Source: Bdellovibrionales bacterium
GTDB lineage: Bacteria; Bdellovibrionota; Bdellovibrionia; Bdellovibrionales; JAMPXM01
Direction: 5' to 3'
Length of the DNA: 7,310 nucleotides
NCBI GenBank assembly: GCA_005792225.1
Contig: SXSP01000464.1
Location: 1-7,310 of the forward strand
The position numbers and the translations under genes are program-made. The notes below the pieces were generated by a model. It was not told the DNA's origin and ran no database searches. It worked only from the letters and a program-made list of their open reading frames with translations. Positions 1 to 5,779 of the stretch are shown in pieces. Within the stretch, counting starts at the first letter, position 1; every line of letters starts with the position of its first letter.

Positions 1-2
1 GC

Positions 3-305
3 TCCAAGGGCGATAATTCCCCCGATGCTTACATGCCTTCGAACACCGCTTCGCACTGCGAATACGTCAGCAATTGGATGAAGATCAAAGCCATCTGGGA
101 GCTTTCAGCCACTCGGGATGAGATCGCGGCGATCGAAGAAGTCTTTAAACGCAATCGTTGCCAGCCCTCTGACAATCTCCTTCGCGCGACGGATCTCATG
201 AATCAGCGTCACGCTTCGCAACAGGTCAGCGACGTCTGTAGCGACTTTGACGGCACGCTCAACGCAGCCATGCGTTGGGAGCAACCGACAGAAGAATCCG
301 ACTGA
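3..305 (+). CDS. C-terminal fragment of HNH/DUF1524-type nuclease (5' partial)
   Basis: The reading frame is open to the left window edge, so this is the last 100 residues of a longer protein; the ATG at 33 is internal. The segment SPDAYMPSN, then HCEYVSNWMKIKAIWEL, an acidic helix (TRDEIAAIEEVF) and a closing NRC resembles, from memory, the end of secreted or phage-type HNH nucleases of the DUF1524/GmrSD C-terminal group. In those proteins a P-x-N, C-x-Y-V-x-x-W, I-K-x-x-W pattern follows the catalytic HNH core. The catalytic core, and any signal peptide, would lie upstream and cannot be seen, so activity cannot be judged. About 45 residues follow the NRC, polar and with a further cysteine, which seems longer than the usual end of the family. 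The gene converges on the tRNA nucleotidyltransferase gene with 14 bases between stops and no visible terminator hairpin with a T-run. The coding call is firm; the family call is moderate. Confidence 0.6.
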   Translation, partial: SKGDNSPDAYMPSNTASHCEYVSNWMKIKAIWELSATRDEIAAIEEVFKRNRCQPSDNLLRATDLMNQRHASQQVSDVCSDFDGTLNAAMRWEQPTEESD

Positions 306-319
306 GCTGGTTCAAGAAA

Positions 320-1582
320 CTAATGCGAAGACTCCTTAAGCCACTCTAAGGCCTCTTCCGCTGTCCGCAGTTTTCCCTCAAGTTGAAGTAAATAAGACTC
401 ATTGAGAAGACGTCCCATCGTCGGGCCCGGCTTGAGGCCAGCGACTTTCGCGGATTCTCCGTTTAAGAATGGTGCGGGAAGCTCTCCCGTCGGCATGATC
501 TCCGCTTTAAGGCCCGCGAGGTAGGCTTCGCGGTCCGTCTCCTTCGAGATGCTTGAATCATCTAACCGCGCAACGACACTCGCCACGCGGAGAGCCGTTT
601 TCGCCTCAGGCTTTGATAAGAGGAGCGCAAGTTCGCCGCGCCTCATCTGCGACGGATTCAGAAACGAAGGGAGGTTTTTTATCGAAAAGACGATGGCGTC
701 GGCCTGTTTATTGTCGAGTTTCAGAGACTTCGTAAGAAACTCGCGAAGTCCGCGATCACCGAGCTTCGATGCCGCCGGCATCACGAAAAGAGCGAGGGAT
801 ACGGTGAGCTCCGTCGGAACATGAATCGATTCGATATGGAAAGAGTCGAGCCACTTCGTTTCTCGTTTAAAAATCTCCTCGGCAAGTTCGGGAAAAAGAA
901 CGCCGACGAGGCCCGATGAAAGTAGAAGCCCTAAACCCTTCAGTCGCGAGCGTGTTTTTAGAAGCTTACTCAGCTCGTCGCGAATCCGTTCGCGGCTGAC
1001 GACCGAGACCTCCGGAGCCCGGCGGAGGATCGCCTCGAGCGTTCCGGGATGAATATCGAAATCCAGCTGAGCCGCAAATCGTACGGCACGCAGGATGCGA
1101 AGTTTATCTTCATCAAATCTTTTGTCGGCATCGCCGACCGTTCTGAGGGTTTTCTTTTTGATGTCGGCCTCGCCGCCGACGTAATCGATGATCCGGTCAG
1201 AGTCGATATCGTAAAAGAGAGCGTTGACGGTGAAGTCGCGTCGTTTCGAGTCCGCTTCCGCCGTTGAGAAACGTACACCCTCTGGCCTACGACCATCTTT
1301 GTACTCGAGGTCCTCTCGGAAAGTAGCGATTTCGAGTTGAAAACCCTCATGCGGGAGAATGATGACTCCGAACGCTTTTCCGACCGCGAGTGAGCGAGGA
1401 AACAGCGCCTCAACCTGATCGGGCGTCGCATCGGTGGCAATGTCGAAGTCATTGGGCTCGCGATTCATTAGAAGATCGCGAACGCAGCCGCCGGCCAGGA
1501 GCGCTTCGAAGCCCGCTTCCTTTAACCTGCGGGTCGCCTCTTTGACATGAGGCCACTGGATGTGGTTTTCAAAGGCTCGCAT
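320..1582 (-). CDS. cca: Class II tRNA nucleotidyltransferase (CCA-adding type)
   Basis: Adds 3'-terminal CCA (or its A) to tRNAs from CTP and ATP in the cytoplasm. Read from the ATG at 1582 the protein has 420 residues, normal for the family. Motif A is GGCVRDLL (31-38) followed by DFDIAT (45-50), whose D45 and D47 are the metal-binding carboxylates. The flexible loop (YKDGRRPEGVRF, 94-105), motif B (RRDFTVNAL, 114-122), motif D (EDKLRILRAVRFA, 158-170) and ERIRDE (198-203) follow. The C-terminal LKPGPTMGRLL (383-393) is typical of the tail domain. The segment VGKAFGVIIL lacks the second basic residue of the bacterial poly(A) polymerase signature, so CCA addition is favoured over PcnB activity. 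The flexible loop argues against a CC-only enzyme, but an A-adding enzyme is not excluded. The frame stays open upstream to 1660; GTG at 1591 is an alternative start. AAAGG lies just 1 base before the ATG, so the start is uncertain. It is divergent from queG. Confidence 0.9.
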   Translation of the reverse strand: MRAFENHIQWPHVKEATRRLKEAGFEALLAGGCVRDLLMNREPNDFDIATDATPDQVEALFPRSLAVGKAFGVIILPHEGFQLEIATFREDLEYKDGRRPEGVRFSTAEADSKRRDFTVNALFYDIDSDRIIDYVGGEADIKKKTLRTVGDADKRFDEDKLRILRAVRFAAQLDFDIHPGTLEAILRRAPEVSVVSRERIRDELSKLLKTRSRLKGLGLLLSSGLVGVLFPELAEEIFKRETKWLDSFHIESIHVPTELTVSLALFVMPAASKLGDRGLREFLTKSLKLDNKQADAIVFSIKNLPSFLNPSQMRRGELALLLSKPEAKTALRVASVVARLDDSSISKETDREAYLAGLKAEIMPTGELPAPFLNGESAKVAGLKPGPTMGRLLNESYLLQLEGKLRTAEEALEWLKESSH

Positions 1583-1606
1583 GCCTTTCACGCTAAGCGA
1601 GGATCC

Positions 1607-2659
1607 ATGAGTTTGTCGAGCGAGATCGAGGCCCTCGCGGTTGCCGAGGGCTTCGAGCAAGTCGGAATTGCCGAGCTTTCCACCCCGCTAACGATTGGGA
1701 TTTATGAGCAGTGGCTGAAGCGCGGATTTCAAGGCGAGATGTCGTACTTAGAGCGACACCTAGAAGAAAAACGTGAGCCTCAAAGATTGCTCAAACGCGC
1801 GCGGTCGGCGATTGTTGTAACAAAGAATTATGTTCCACACCCGGAGCCGGTCGAGAACTTTCCGTTATCAAGCTCCACGCGAGTGGCGAGCTATGCTCGG
1901 GGTCGGGATTATCATCACTTCTTAAAAGCGCGTTTAGAGCGAGTCATCGCGGCCCTCAAAGCGCGCTACCCAGATGAGGAATTTGTTTGTTTCACGGATT
2001 CTTCGCCAGTTCTGGAGCGGGATCTCGCAAAACGCGCGGGTCTCGGCTGGTTCGGTAAGAACACATGTCTTCTTTCCCGGGAGCACGGAAGCCTCTTCTT
2101 CATCGCTGAAATCTACACGACGCTTGCTAAACCAGAGGTCGCGCGGCTGGAAGTTCATGACCATTGCGGAACCTGCACCCGGTGCCTCGATGCGTGTCCC
2201 ACGGGCGCCCTTAAAGCTCCTCGTGAACTCGACGCAAGGCTTTGCATTTCGTATTTAACGATTGAATCGCGAGATGTGCCGGCTGAGCCGCTTCGCACGC
2301 AAATCGGCCCATGGCTCTTTGGTTGCGATATCTGCCAGACCGTTTGCCCTTGGAATTTGAGACTCGTCAAAAAGGGGGAGCGTCCTGCGGCACAGCCATC
2401 GTTGAACGACCGGGAGGAACTTGTGAGGGATCTTCGCTTTCTTTTAGCGTCGTCCAATCGATCTCTCGAAAAGGCCTTTCGGGGAACGGCGATGTCACGA
2501 GCCGGTGGATTTGGGCTTAAGCGAAATGCCCTCATCGTGGCGGCAAATTCCGTCGCTATCGAACTTAAGCCCGAGATCGAGGCGCTTTCCCTCGATCCTA
2601 AACTCGGTGATCTCGCTCGCTGGGCTTTAACAAAAATCAGCAGCGAACAAAAACTTTGA
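1607..2659 (+). CDS. queG: Epoxyqueuosine reductase QueG
   Basis: Cobalamin- and iron-sulfur-dependent cytoplasmic enzyme that reduces epoxyqueuosine to queuosine in the tRNA wobble position, the last step of queuosine synthesis. The 350-residue length matches the family. DSSPVLERDLAKRAGLGWFGKN (131-152, abbreviated DSSPVLE and GLGWFGKN) is the cobalamin-domain signature; D131 aligns by eye with the catalytic Asp. GSLFFIAEIYT follows at 161-171. Two [4Fe-4S] motifs are intact: C187, C190, C193, C197-P, and C240, C243, C247-P in GCDICQTVCPWN. The C-terminal part (AMSRAGGFGLKRNALIVAANS, 295-315 in part) is the HEAT-like tRNA-binding end. The start at 1607 is chosen because GAGGA (1599-1603) sits close upstream and family similarity begins there; the frame extends back to an ATG at 1547, inside the divergent cca gene. 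The tail overlaps the convergent gene by 23 bases. No other queuosine gene is in view. Confidence 0.95.
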   Translation: MSLSSEIEALAVAEGFEQVGIAELSTPLTIGIYEQWLKRGFQGEMSYLERHLEEKREPQRLLKRARSAIVVTKNYVPHPEPVENFPLSSSTRVASYARGRDYHHFLKARLERVIAALKARYPDEEFVCFTDSSPVLERDLAKRAGLGWFGKNTCLLSREHGSLFFIAEIYTTLAKPEVARLEVHDHCGTCTRCLDACPTGALKAPRELDARLCISYLTIESRDVPAEPLRTQIGPWLFGCDICQTVCPWNLRLVKKGERPAAQPSLNDREELVRDLRFLLASSNRSLEKAFRGTAMSRAGGFGLKRNALIVAANSVAIELKPEIEALSLDPKLGDLARWALTKISSEQKL

Positions 2660-3530
2660 GCTGAATCAAGCCTTCGAGTGCATCAGAAAAAGCAGAACTG
2701 CCAACGGAACCCAAAGTCCGCTCAAGATTTGATCTTTCGTTTTCTGCGTGCTCGAGAAGTTGGTGAATTGAAGTGCGCGGCGCCTCGCTCACTTCGTCGA
2801 TCAAGTAGCCCTCGATCCAATCAACCGTTTTTGTTTGCACCTGCCCGGCAACCCGAAAAAATAACTCGACCGCATCGAGCTTCACGATTTGCAGCGTCGG
2901 ATTGAGCATCACTCGCTGGCCACCGTGAATGGTCCGCTCCTCTTGGGGTGAATAGAGAGCCTGAAGGTAAGCCCAGTCGCGGGCCGCCGCCGCTGCTAGA
3001 GAGTTTTGTCGACGTTGACGTAAGAAGCCTGAGAAAAAGCGTAAGCCCTCCCACGGGAAGTCGCCCGCCTCGGGCATTGCTTTTTCGTAATCGTTCAGGT
3101 GCGACTTCAGCTTGAGTTCTCCTATTTCGGTCAATACTGACGGATAAATCTCTTTCGCCCAATTGAAGAGACCCGGAGGGCTCACTGAAAATGAATCGAC
3201 GAGCTCGAGTTCTCGCCCCAGGCTCCCAACCGCAAGCAATGGGGAGACACCGGGACCAGCAAGAAGTTTCGATCGTGAGTTTTTTTTGATCCAATCATCC
3301 GCCTCGCGCAGGCGAATCTCGTGCGAGACTCCGCTTCCGAGAAAAACGCGGGAGAGGACCCAAAAAACTTCACACCTTTCATTGATTTCTTCAAGATGGG
3401 CTCTCAGAGCACCCCCGCTCACCGTCGCGAGATCAAGCGGAAGAAGCCACGCCTGATTCGAAAACTTCGGCTTCGGCCAAAGATCCGGCCTCCTCAAGGG
3501 CGACGGGAGAAGAAAATCAACGACACTCAT
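2637..3530 (-). CDS. Hypothetical protein, 297 residues, coupled to SRPBCC gene
   Basis: I do not recognise this protein. It has no signal peptide, no clear membrane segment and no cysteine cluster, so it is probably cytoplasmic. Visible traits: a Pro/Trp-rich N-terminus (LLPSPLRRPDLWPKPKF, 7-23), a Gly/Leu segment (LLAGPGVSPLLAVGSLGREL, 89-108), a basic stretch before an alanine run (RQRRQNSLAAAAARDW, 171-186), and a largely helical acidic C-terminal third. The ATG at 3530 overlaps the stop of the upstream SRPBCC gene as ATGA. Its own ribosome site is poor (an AGG about 11 bases away), so it is probably translated by coupling. Long codon-consistent reading, the ATGA junction and its position in a promoter-led unit support a real gene. 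The 3' end overlaps the end of queG by 23 bases. A role linked to the SRPBCC protein is inference from the junction only. Confidence 0.75.
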   Translation of the reverse strand: MSVVDFLLPSPLRRPDLWPKPKFSNQAWLLPLDLATVSGGALRAHLEEINERCEVFWVLSRVFLGSGVSHEIRLREADDWIKKNSRSKLLAGPGVSPLLAVGSLGRELELVDSFSVSPPGLFNWAKEIYPSVLTEIGELKLKSHLNDYEKAMPEAGDFPWEGLRFFSGFLRQRRQNSLAAAAARDWAYLQALYSPQEERTIHGGQRVMLNPTLQIVKLDAVELFFRVAGQVQTKTVDWIEGYLIDEVSEAPRTSIHQLLEHAENERSNLERTLGSVGSSAFSDALEGLIQLKVFVRC

Positions 3531-4009
3531 TCGGGTTTATACCTGTGAGGATCCTGAAAGTGATGTTCGATGCGGATGAGCCGGTGCATGAGGATTTTCT
3601 CGAGGTCATTTCGCAGAAAAAGATCGTCTGCGAGCGCGCCGAAGATTCCGTAGGGTAAACGAAAATCGACGAGGTCCGTCAGGACCGTCGTGTTCGCGTC
3701 GTGACTCGTGAGGACCTGTGTATGCGACCAGCTGCGAAAAAAACCGGAAACCTGATGGTACGCGAACCGCTTGTTCAACTCGCATTCGTCGACTCGCGCA
3801 ACCACATGAACTGACACTCCAAAGCGAACGAAGACCGCTTCGAATTCAGCGCGCTCTTTCAGCTGCGGGAGCGAACTCGGAAAGTCCACCTGAAGGCCCG
3901 AGAAAGACGCGGGCCCGAGCCAGTCGGGTAAATTGCGAAGCTCGGTGATGTGTCTAAACACTTCGGAGGTCGGCGCCGGAATCAGTCGTGATATCTGCAA
4001 ATGTCCCAA
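3527..4009 (-). CDS. SRPBCC-fold (START/cyclase-like) protein, TTG start
   Basis: A 160-residue protein with the layout of small SRPBCC ligand-binding or polyketide-cyclase/dehydrase-like proteins. The opening strand and helix are HLQISRLIPAPTSEVFRHITEL (3-24, in part: IPAPTSEVF), then NLPDWLGP (26-33). The closing segment is VDFRLPYGIFGALADDLF (114-131) and a long basic C-terminal helix, a pattern I recall from the COG4276-like group. The fold binds hydrophobic ligands in a cavity; the ligand is unknown. The frame extends upstream to an ATG at 4144, but the TTG at 4009 is preferred. A perfect AGGAGG lies 8 bases upstream, similarity to the fold begins there, and a strong promoter (4038-4066) lies between the two candidate starts, so its transcript would not include the upstream ATG. 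The gene is the first of a two-gene unit with the downstream orphan (ATGA overlap) and is cytoplasmic by sequence. No missing pieces are apparent. Confidence 0.85.
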   Translation of the reverse strand: MGHLQISRLIPAPTSEVFRHITELRNLPDWLGPASFSGLQVDFPSSLPQLKERAEFEAVFVRFGVSVHVVARVDECELNKRFAYHQVSGFFRSWSHTQVLTSHDANTTVLTDLVDFRLPYGIFGALADDLFLRNDLEKILMHRLIRIEHHFQDPHRYKPE

Positions 4010-4017
4010 GACGAACG

Positions 4018-4023
4018 CCTCCT
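4018..4023 (-). promoter_or_regulatory. Shine-Dalgarno site deciding the TTG start
   Basis: On the minus strand the sequence reads AGGAGG, a full match to the anti-Shine-Dalgarno complement, followed by 8 bases and the TTG at 4009. No comparable site precedes the other in-frame candidate start at 4144. This is the strongest ribosome site in the window. Confidence 0.85.
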
Positions 4024-4037
4024 GATGATCTCTAGAA

Positions 4038-4066
4038 ATTGTAGAAGCCTCATCGCGCCCTGGCAA
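4038..4066 (-). promoter_or_regulatory. Sigma-70-like promoter of the SRPBCC/orphan unit
   Basis: Read on the minus strand: -35 TTGCCA (4066-4061), a 17-base spacer, and -10 TACAAT (4043-4038). Each box matches the consensus at 5 of 6 positions. Transcription would begin near 4031, giving a leader of roughly 20 bases that holds the AGGAGG site. This agrees with the TTG start at 4009. The call rests on pattern and placement only. Confidence 0.7.
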
Positions 4067-4088
4067 ACACGGAGGCCAGAGTGTTCGC
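4063..4088. promoter_or_regulatory. Imperfect dyad, candidate operator between divergent promoters
   Basis: GCAAACAC (4063-4070) and GTGTTCGC (4081-4088) are inverted copies matching at 7 of 8 positions. They are separated by 10 bases whose middle is GGCC, and all share the centre 4075.5. The left arm overlaps the -35 box of the minus-strand promoter, and the right arm ends 12 bases before the -35 box of the plus-strand promoter. That placement suits a regulator acting on both units. A dyad of this quality can occur by chance, and no regulator gene is in the window. Confidence 0.35.
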
Positions 4089-4100
4089 TCTTTTTTAGCT

Positions 4101-4129
4101 TTGACCTTCCAGATGAGAAACCTTATATC
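4101..4129 (+). promoter_or_regulatory. Sigma-70-like promoter of the 4160-7310 operon
   Basis: -35 TTGACC (5 of 6 to consensus), a 17-base spacer, and -10 TATATC (4 of 6). A start near 4136 gives a leader of about 24 bases before the GTG at 4160, containing AAAGGAAG (4143-4150). Since the next three genes follow with a 9-base gap and two ATGA overlaps, this is the likely promoter for all four. Confidence 0.65.
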
Positions 4130-4159
4130 AACCGCCACCTGCAAAGGAAGTGAGCAAGA

Positions 4160-4777
4160 GTGAACGTTCAGCCCCTGCCTAGAGCACTCATGATCGGCCT
4201 GGTATTTCTCGGAGCACTTCTCGCTTCGATGTGGCTCTTACCCCAAGCTCATGCAGGTAACGTCGTGGGCTTTCTCGTCAGTGAGCCCGGCCAACCGTAC
4301 AAACTCAAAGTTCAGGACTCAGCGGCGGCGATGACGATCGAAGCCGGTGAGTGGGTCGTTACGACTCTCAAGCATCTGCGCGACGGGAGCCTCATCGTCG
4401 GAACCGGCCACGTTTCGCACGAACAAAAAACGGTTCATCTCGACTCCGTACAGACCGTGGGGCTCACCGAACTTCTAGGAACCTGGCAGAGCTCGCGCTG
4501 GGAAGTCTTCGAGTTCCGCGACTTCAACAGCCTCATGCGCTACCTGCCGATGGAAAATTCCAGAGGCTCACTTGAGCTCAAGTTTGTCGAGAGCTACGAC
4601 TACGTGCTGACGCCCGACAATCAAGACACGTATTCAATTTTTATCACCGATAATTCCAAGCGGATGATGGTTGGAACACTGCATTTGAGTGCGGGTTCCG
4701 TGATCCTCACCGTCTATGATTCTGAAACCGGCCGCGAGTCCGAAAAGATCTCGCTTTCACCGCTTTCCTTGAAGTAA
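4160..4777 (+). CDS. Secreted protein of unknown function with Sec signal peptide
   Basis: A 205-residue protein. Residues 1-9 form a short polar start with Arg8. Residues 10-28 are a hydrophobic core (LMIGLVFLGALLASMWLLP), and QAHA before Gly33 gives an A-x-A site for signal peptidase I. There is no lipobox cysteine and no second membrane segment, so the mature 173 residues should be periplasmic or exported. The mature part looks rich in beta strands: a stretch ending in GTGHVSHEQKTVHLDSV, then LLGTWQSSRWEVFEF (106-120), which recalls the GTW opening of lipocalin-like domains only loosely. It ends in SVILTVYDSETGRESEKISL. I cannot name a family. The start is a GTG with AAAGGAAG upstream; an ATG at 4190 would cut off the signal's n-region. 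It is the first gene of the operon, 9 bases before the ureohydrolase gene, and is preceded by a good promoter. Confidence 0.8.
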   Translation: MNVQPLPRALMIGLVFLGALLASMWLLPQAHAGNVVGFLVSEPGQPYKLKVQDSAAAMTIEAGEWVVTTLKHLRDGSLIVGTGHVSHEQKTVHLDSVQTVGLTELLGTWQSSRWEVFEFRDFNSLMRYLPMENSRGSLELKFVESYDYVLTPDNQDTYSIFITDNSKRMMVGTLHLSAGSVILTVYDSETGRESEKISLSPLSLK

Positions 4778-4786
4778 CCTTCGAAA

Positions 4787-5779
4787 ATGAGCTTCGAAAC
4801 CGTCGATTCGCGATTGTTTTTTTCGCGTCACGACGCACAGGATCCCCGCCTGGGTGATTACGTGCGCCGCGATCTGATCACGCCAACGCCGAGCGCTCTC
4901 GAAAAAGCACTCCGTGCCGAGTCCGTACGCTCCTTTGTCATCGCCGGCTATCCTGACGACGAAGGAATCCAGATCAACGGTGGACGCCTCGGCGCCGCGC
5001 TCGCTCCGGATTCCGTTCGTAAGCCGCTCTACAAGATGACACCGCCGCTTTTTCCGTCGTCGACCTCGGCCGATGATCAAAAATTTTCGATCATCGACTT
5101 GGGTAATCTCAAAACCAGTTCTTTCGCTCTCGGCGATCGTCACTCCGAAGTGACCGAGTTCGGAAAAGTCTCACTCAACGCCGGTGCCACGTGGATCGGG
5201 ATCGGCGGAGGACATGACTACGGGTTCCCCGATGCGGCCGCCTATATCCAGTGGGCTAAAGCTCATGGCGAGCGGCCGCTCGTTCTCAACTTCGACGCCC
5301 ACCTAGACGTTCGACCTGTCTCAAAAGGCCTCTCGAGCGGCACTCCTTTTTTCCGGATGCTCGAGGCGTATCCCGAAGTCGATTTCGCCGAGATCGGGAT
5401 TCAAGGGCACTGCAACTCCCGAACGCACCTGGAGTGGGCGAAGAGCCGTGGTGCGCGCATTCTCACTCAGGAACAAGTGATGGTTTCGGGCGAAAGCTTC
5501 ACGACGCACGTGATGAGACTTCTGGGAGATTGGATCTTGAAGTCGCGGTCGGTTTTCTTATCGATCGACATCGATGGATTCTCCTCCGCCATCGCACCGG
5601 GCTGCAGCCAGAGTTGGGCGACCGGGTTTTCCGCGCAAGACTTTTTTCCTTGCCTTGATGTGCTCACATCACGGCTCGATGTGCGAATGCTCGGCATCTA
5701 CGAAGTCTCGCCGCCGCTCGATTCCGATGACCGAACGTCGAAACTCGCCGCTCAAATTGTCCATAAGGTCCTCGCATGA
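4787..5779 (+). CDS. Ureohydrolase-family enzyme, probable formimidoylglutamase
   Basis: A 330-residue cytoplasmic enzyme of the arginase/agmatinase/formimidoylglutamase family, which hydrolyses guanidino or formimino groups with a two-manganese centre. All six metal ligands are present: H143 in GGGHDYGF, D170, H172 and D174 in NFDAHLDVRP, D261 and D263 in SIDIDGF. SSGTPFFRML (183-192) and YEVSPPLD (305-312) match other conserved blocks, with E306 in the place of the substrate-binding Glu. The second metal motif reads DIDGFSSAIAPGCS instead of the DIDVLDPA-type of arginases and agmatinases. This, with RLGDYV (21-26) and NGGRLGAALAPD (64-75), points to the HutG-like branch (formiminoglutamate to glutamate and formamide). 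That assignment is inference; no other histidine-degradation gene is nearby, and arginase-like activity is possible. Start ATG has a weak ribosome site, 9 bases after the preceding stop. Its stop overlaps the next start as ATGA. Confidence 0.85.
   Translation: MSFETVDSRLFFSRHDAQDPRLGDYVRRDLITPTPSALEKALRAESVRSFVIAGYPDDEGIQINGGRLGAALAPDSVRKPLYKMTPPLFPSSTSADDQKFSIIDLGNLKTSSFALGDRHSEVTEFGKVSLNAGATWIGIGGGHDYGFPDAAAYIQWAKAHGERPLVLNFDAHLDVRPVSKGLSSGTPFFRMLEAYPEVDFAEIGIQGHCNSRTHLEWAKSRGARILTQEQVMVSGESFTTHVMRLLGDWILKSRSVFLSIDIDGFSSAIAPGCSQSWATGFSAQDFFPCLDVLTSRLDVRMLGIYEVSPPLDSDDRTSKLAAQIVHKVLA

Noticed and set aside
334..351. CCTTA...TAAGG inverted repeat as a terminator
   Set aside because: Only 5 base pairs, inside the cca coding end, with no T-run on either side.
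970..1452. Long minus-strand frame of 160 residues within cca
   Set aside because: Out-of-frame shadow with Ser/Arg-rich, low-complexity translation; cca has all family motifs in its own frame.
1542..1570. TTGACA at 1542 as a queG promoter
   Set aside because: The -35 box is perfect, but at 16 to 19 base spacing the candidate -10 hexamers match at most 3 of 6 positions, so I do not call it as a feature.
1547..1606. Upstream ATG for queG at 1547
   Set aside because: Would overlap the divergent cca start; the added 20 residues do not fit the family and the ATG at 1607 has GAGGA upstream.
2821..3294. Minus-strand frame of 157 residues within the orphan gene
   Set aside because: Arg/Ser/Gly-rich shadow; the 297-residue frame is longer and has the ATGA junction with its neighbour.
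4010..4144. N-terminal extension of the SRPBCC gene to ATG 4144
   Set aside because: No suitable ribosome site; lies upstream of a strong promoter; carries no fold similarity.
4757..5143. Minus-strand frame of 128 residues opposite the ureohydrolase
   Set aside because: Antisense to a clearly conserved enzyme; composition typical of a shadow frame and no promoter or ribosome site seen.
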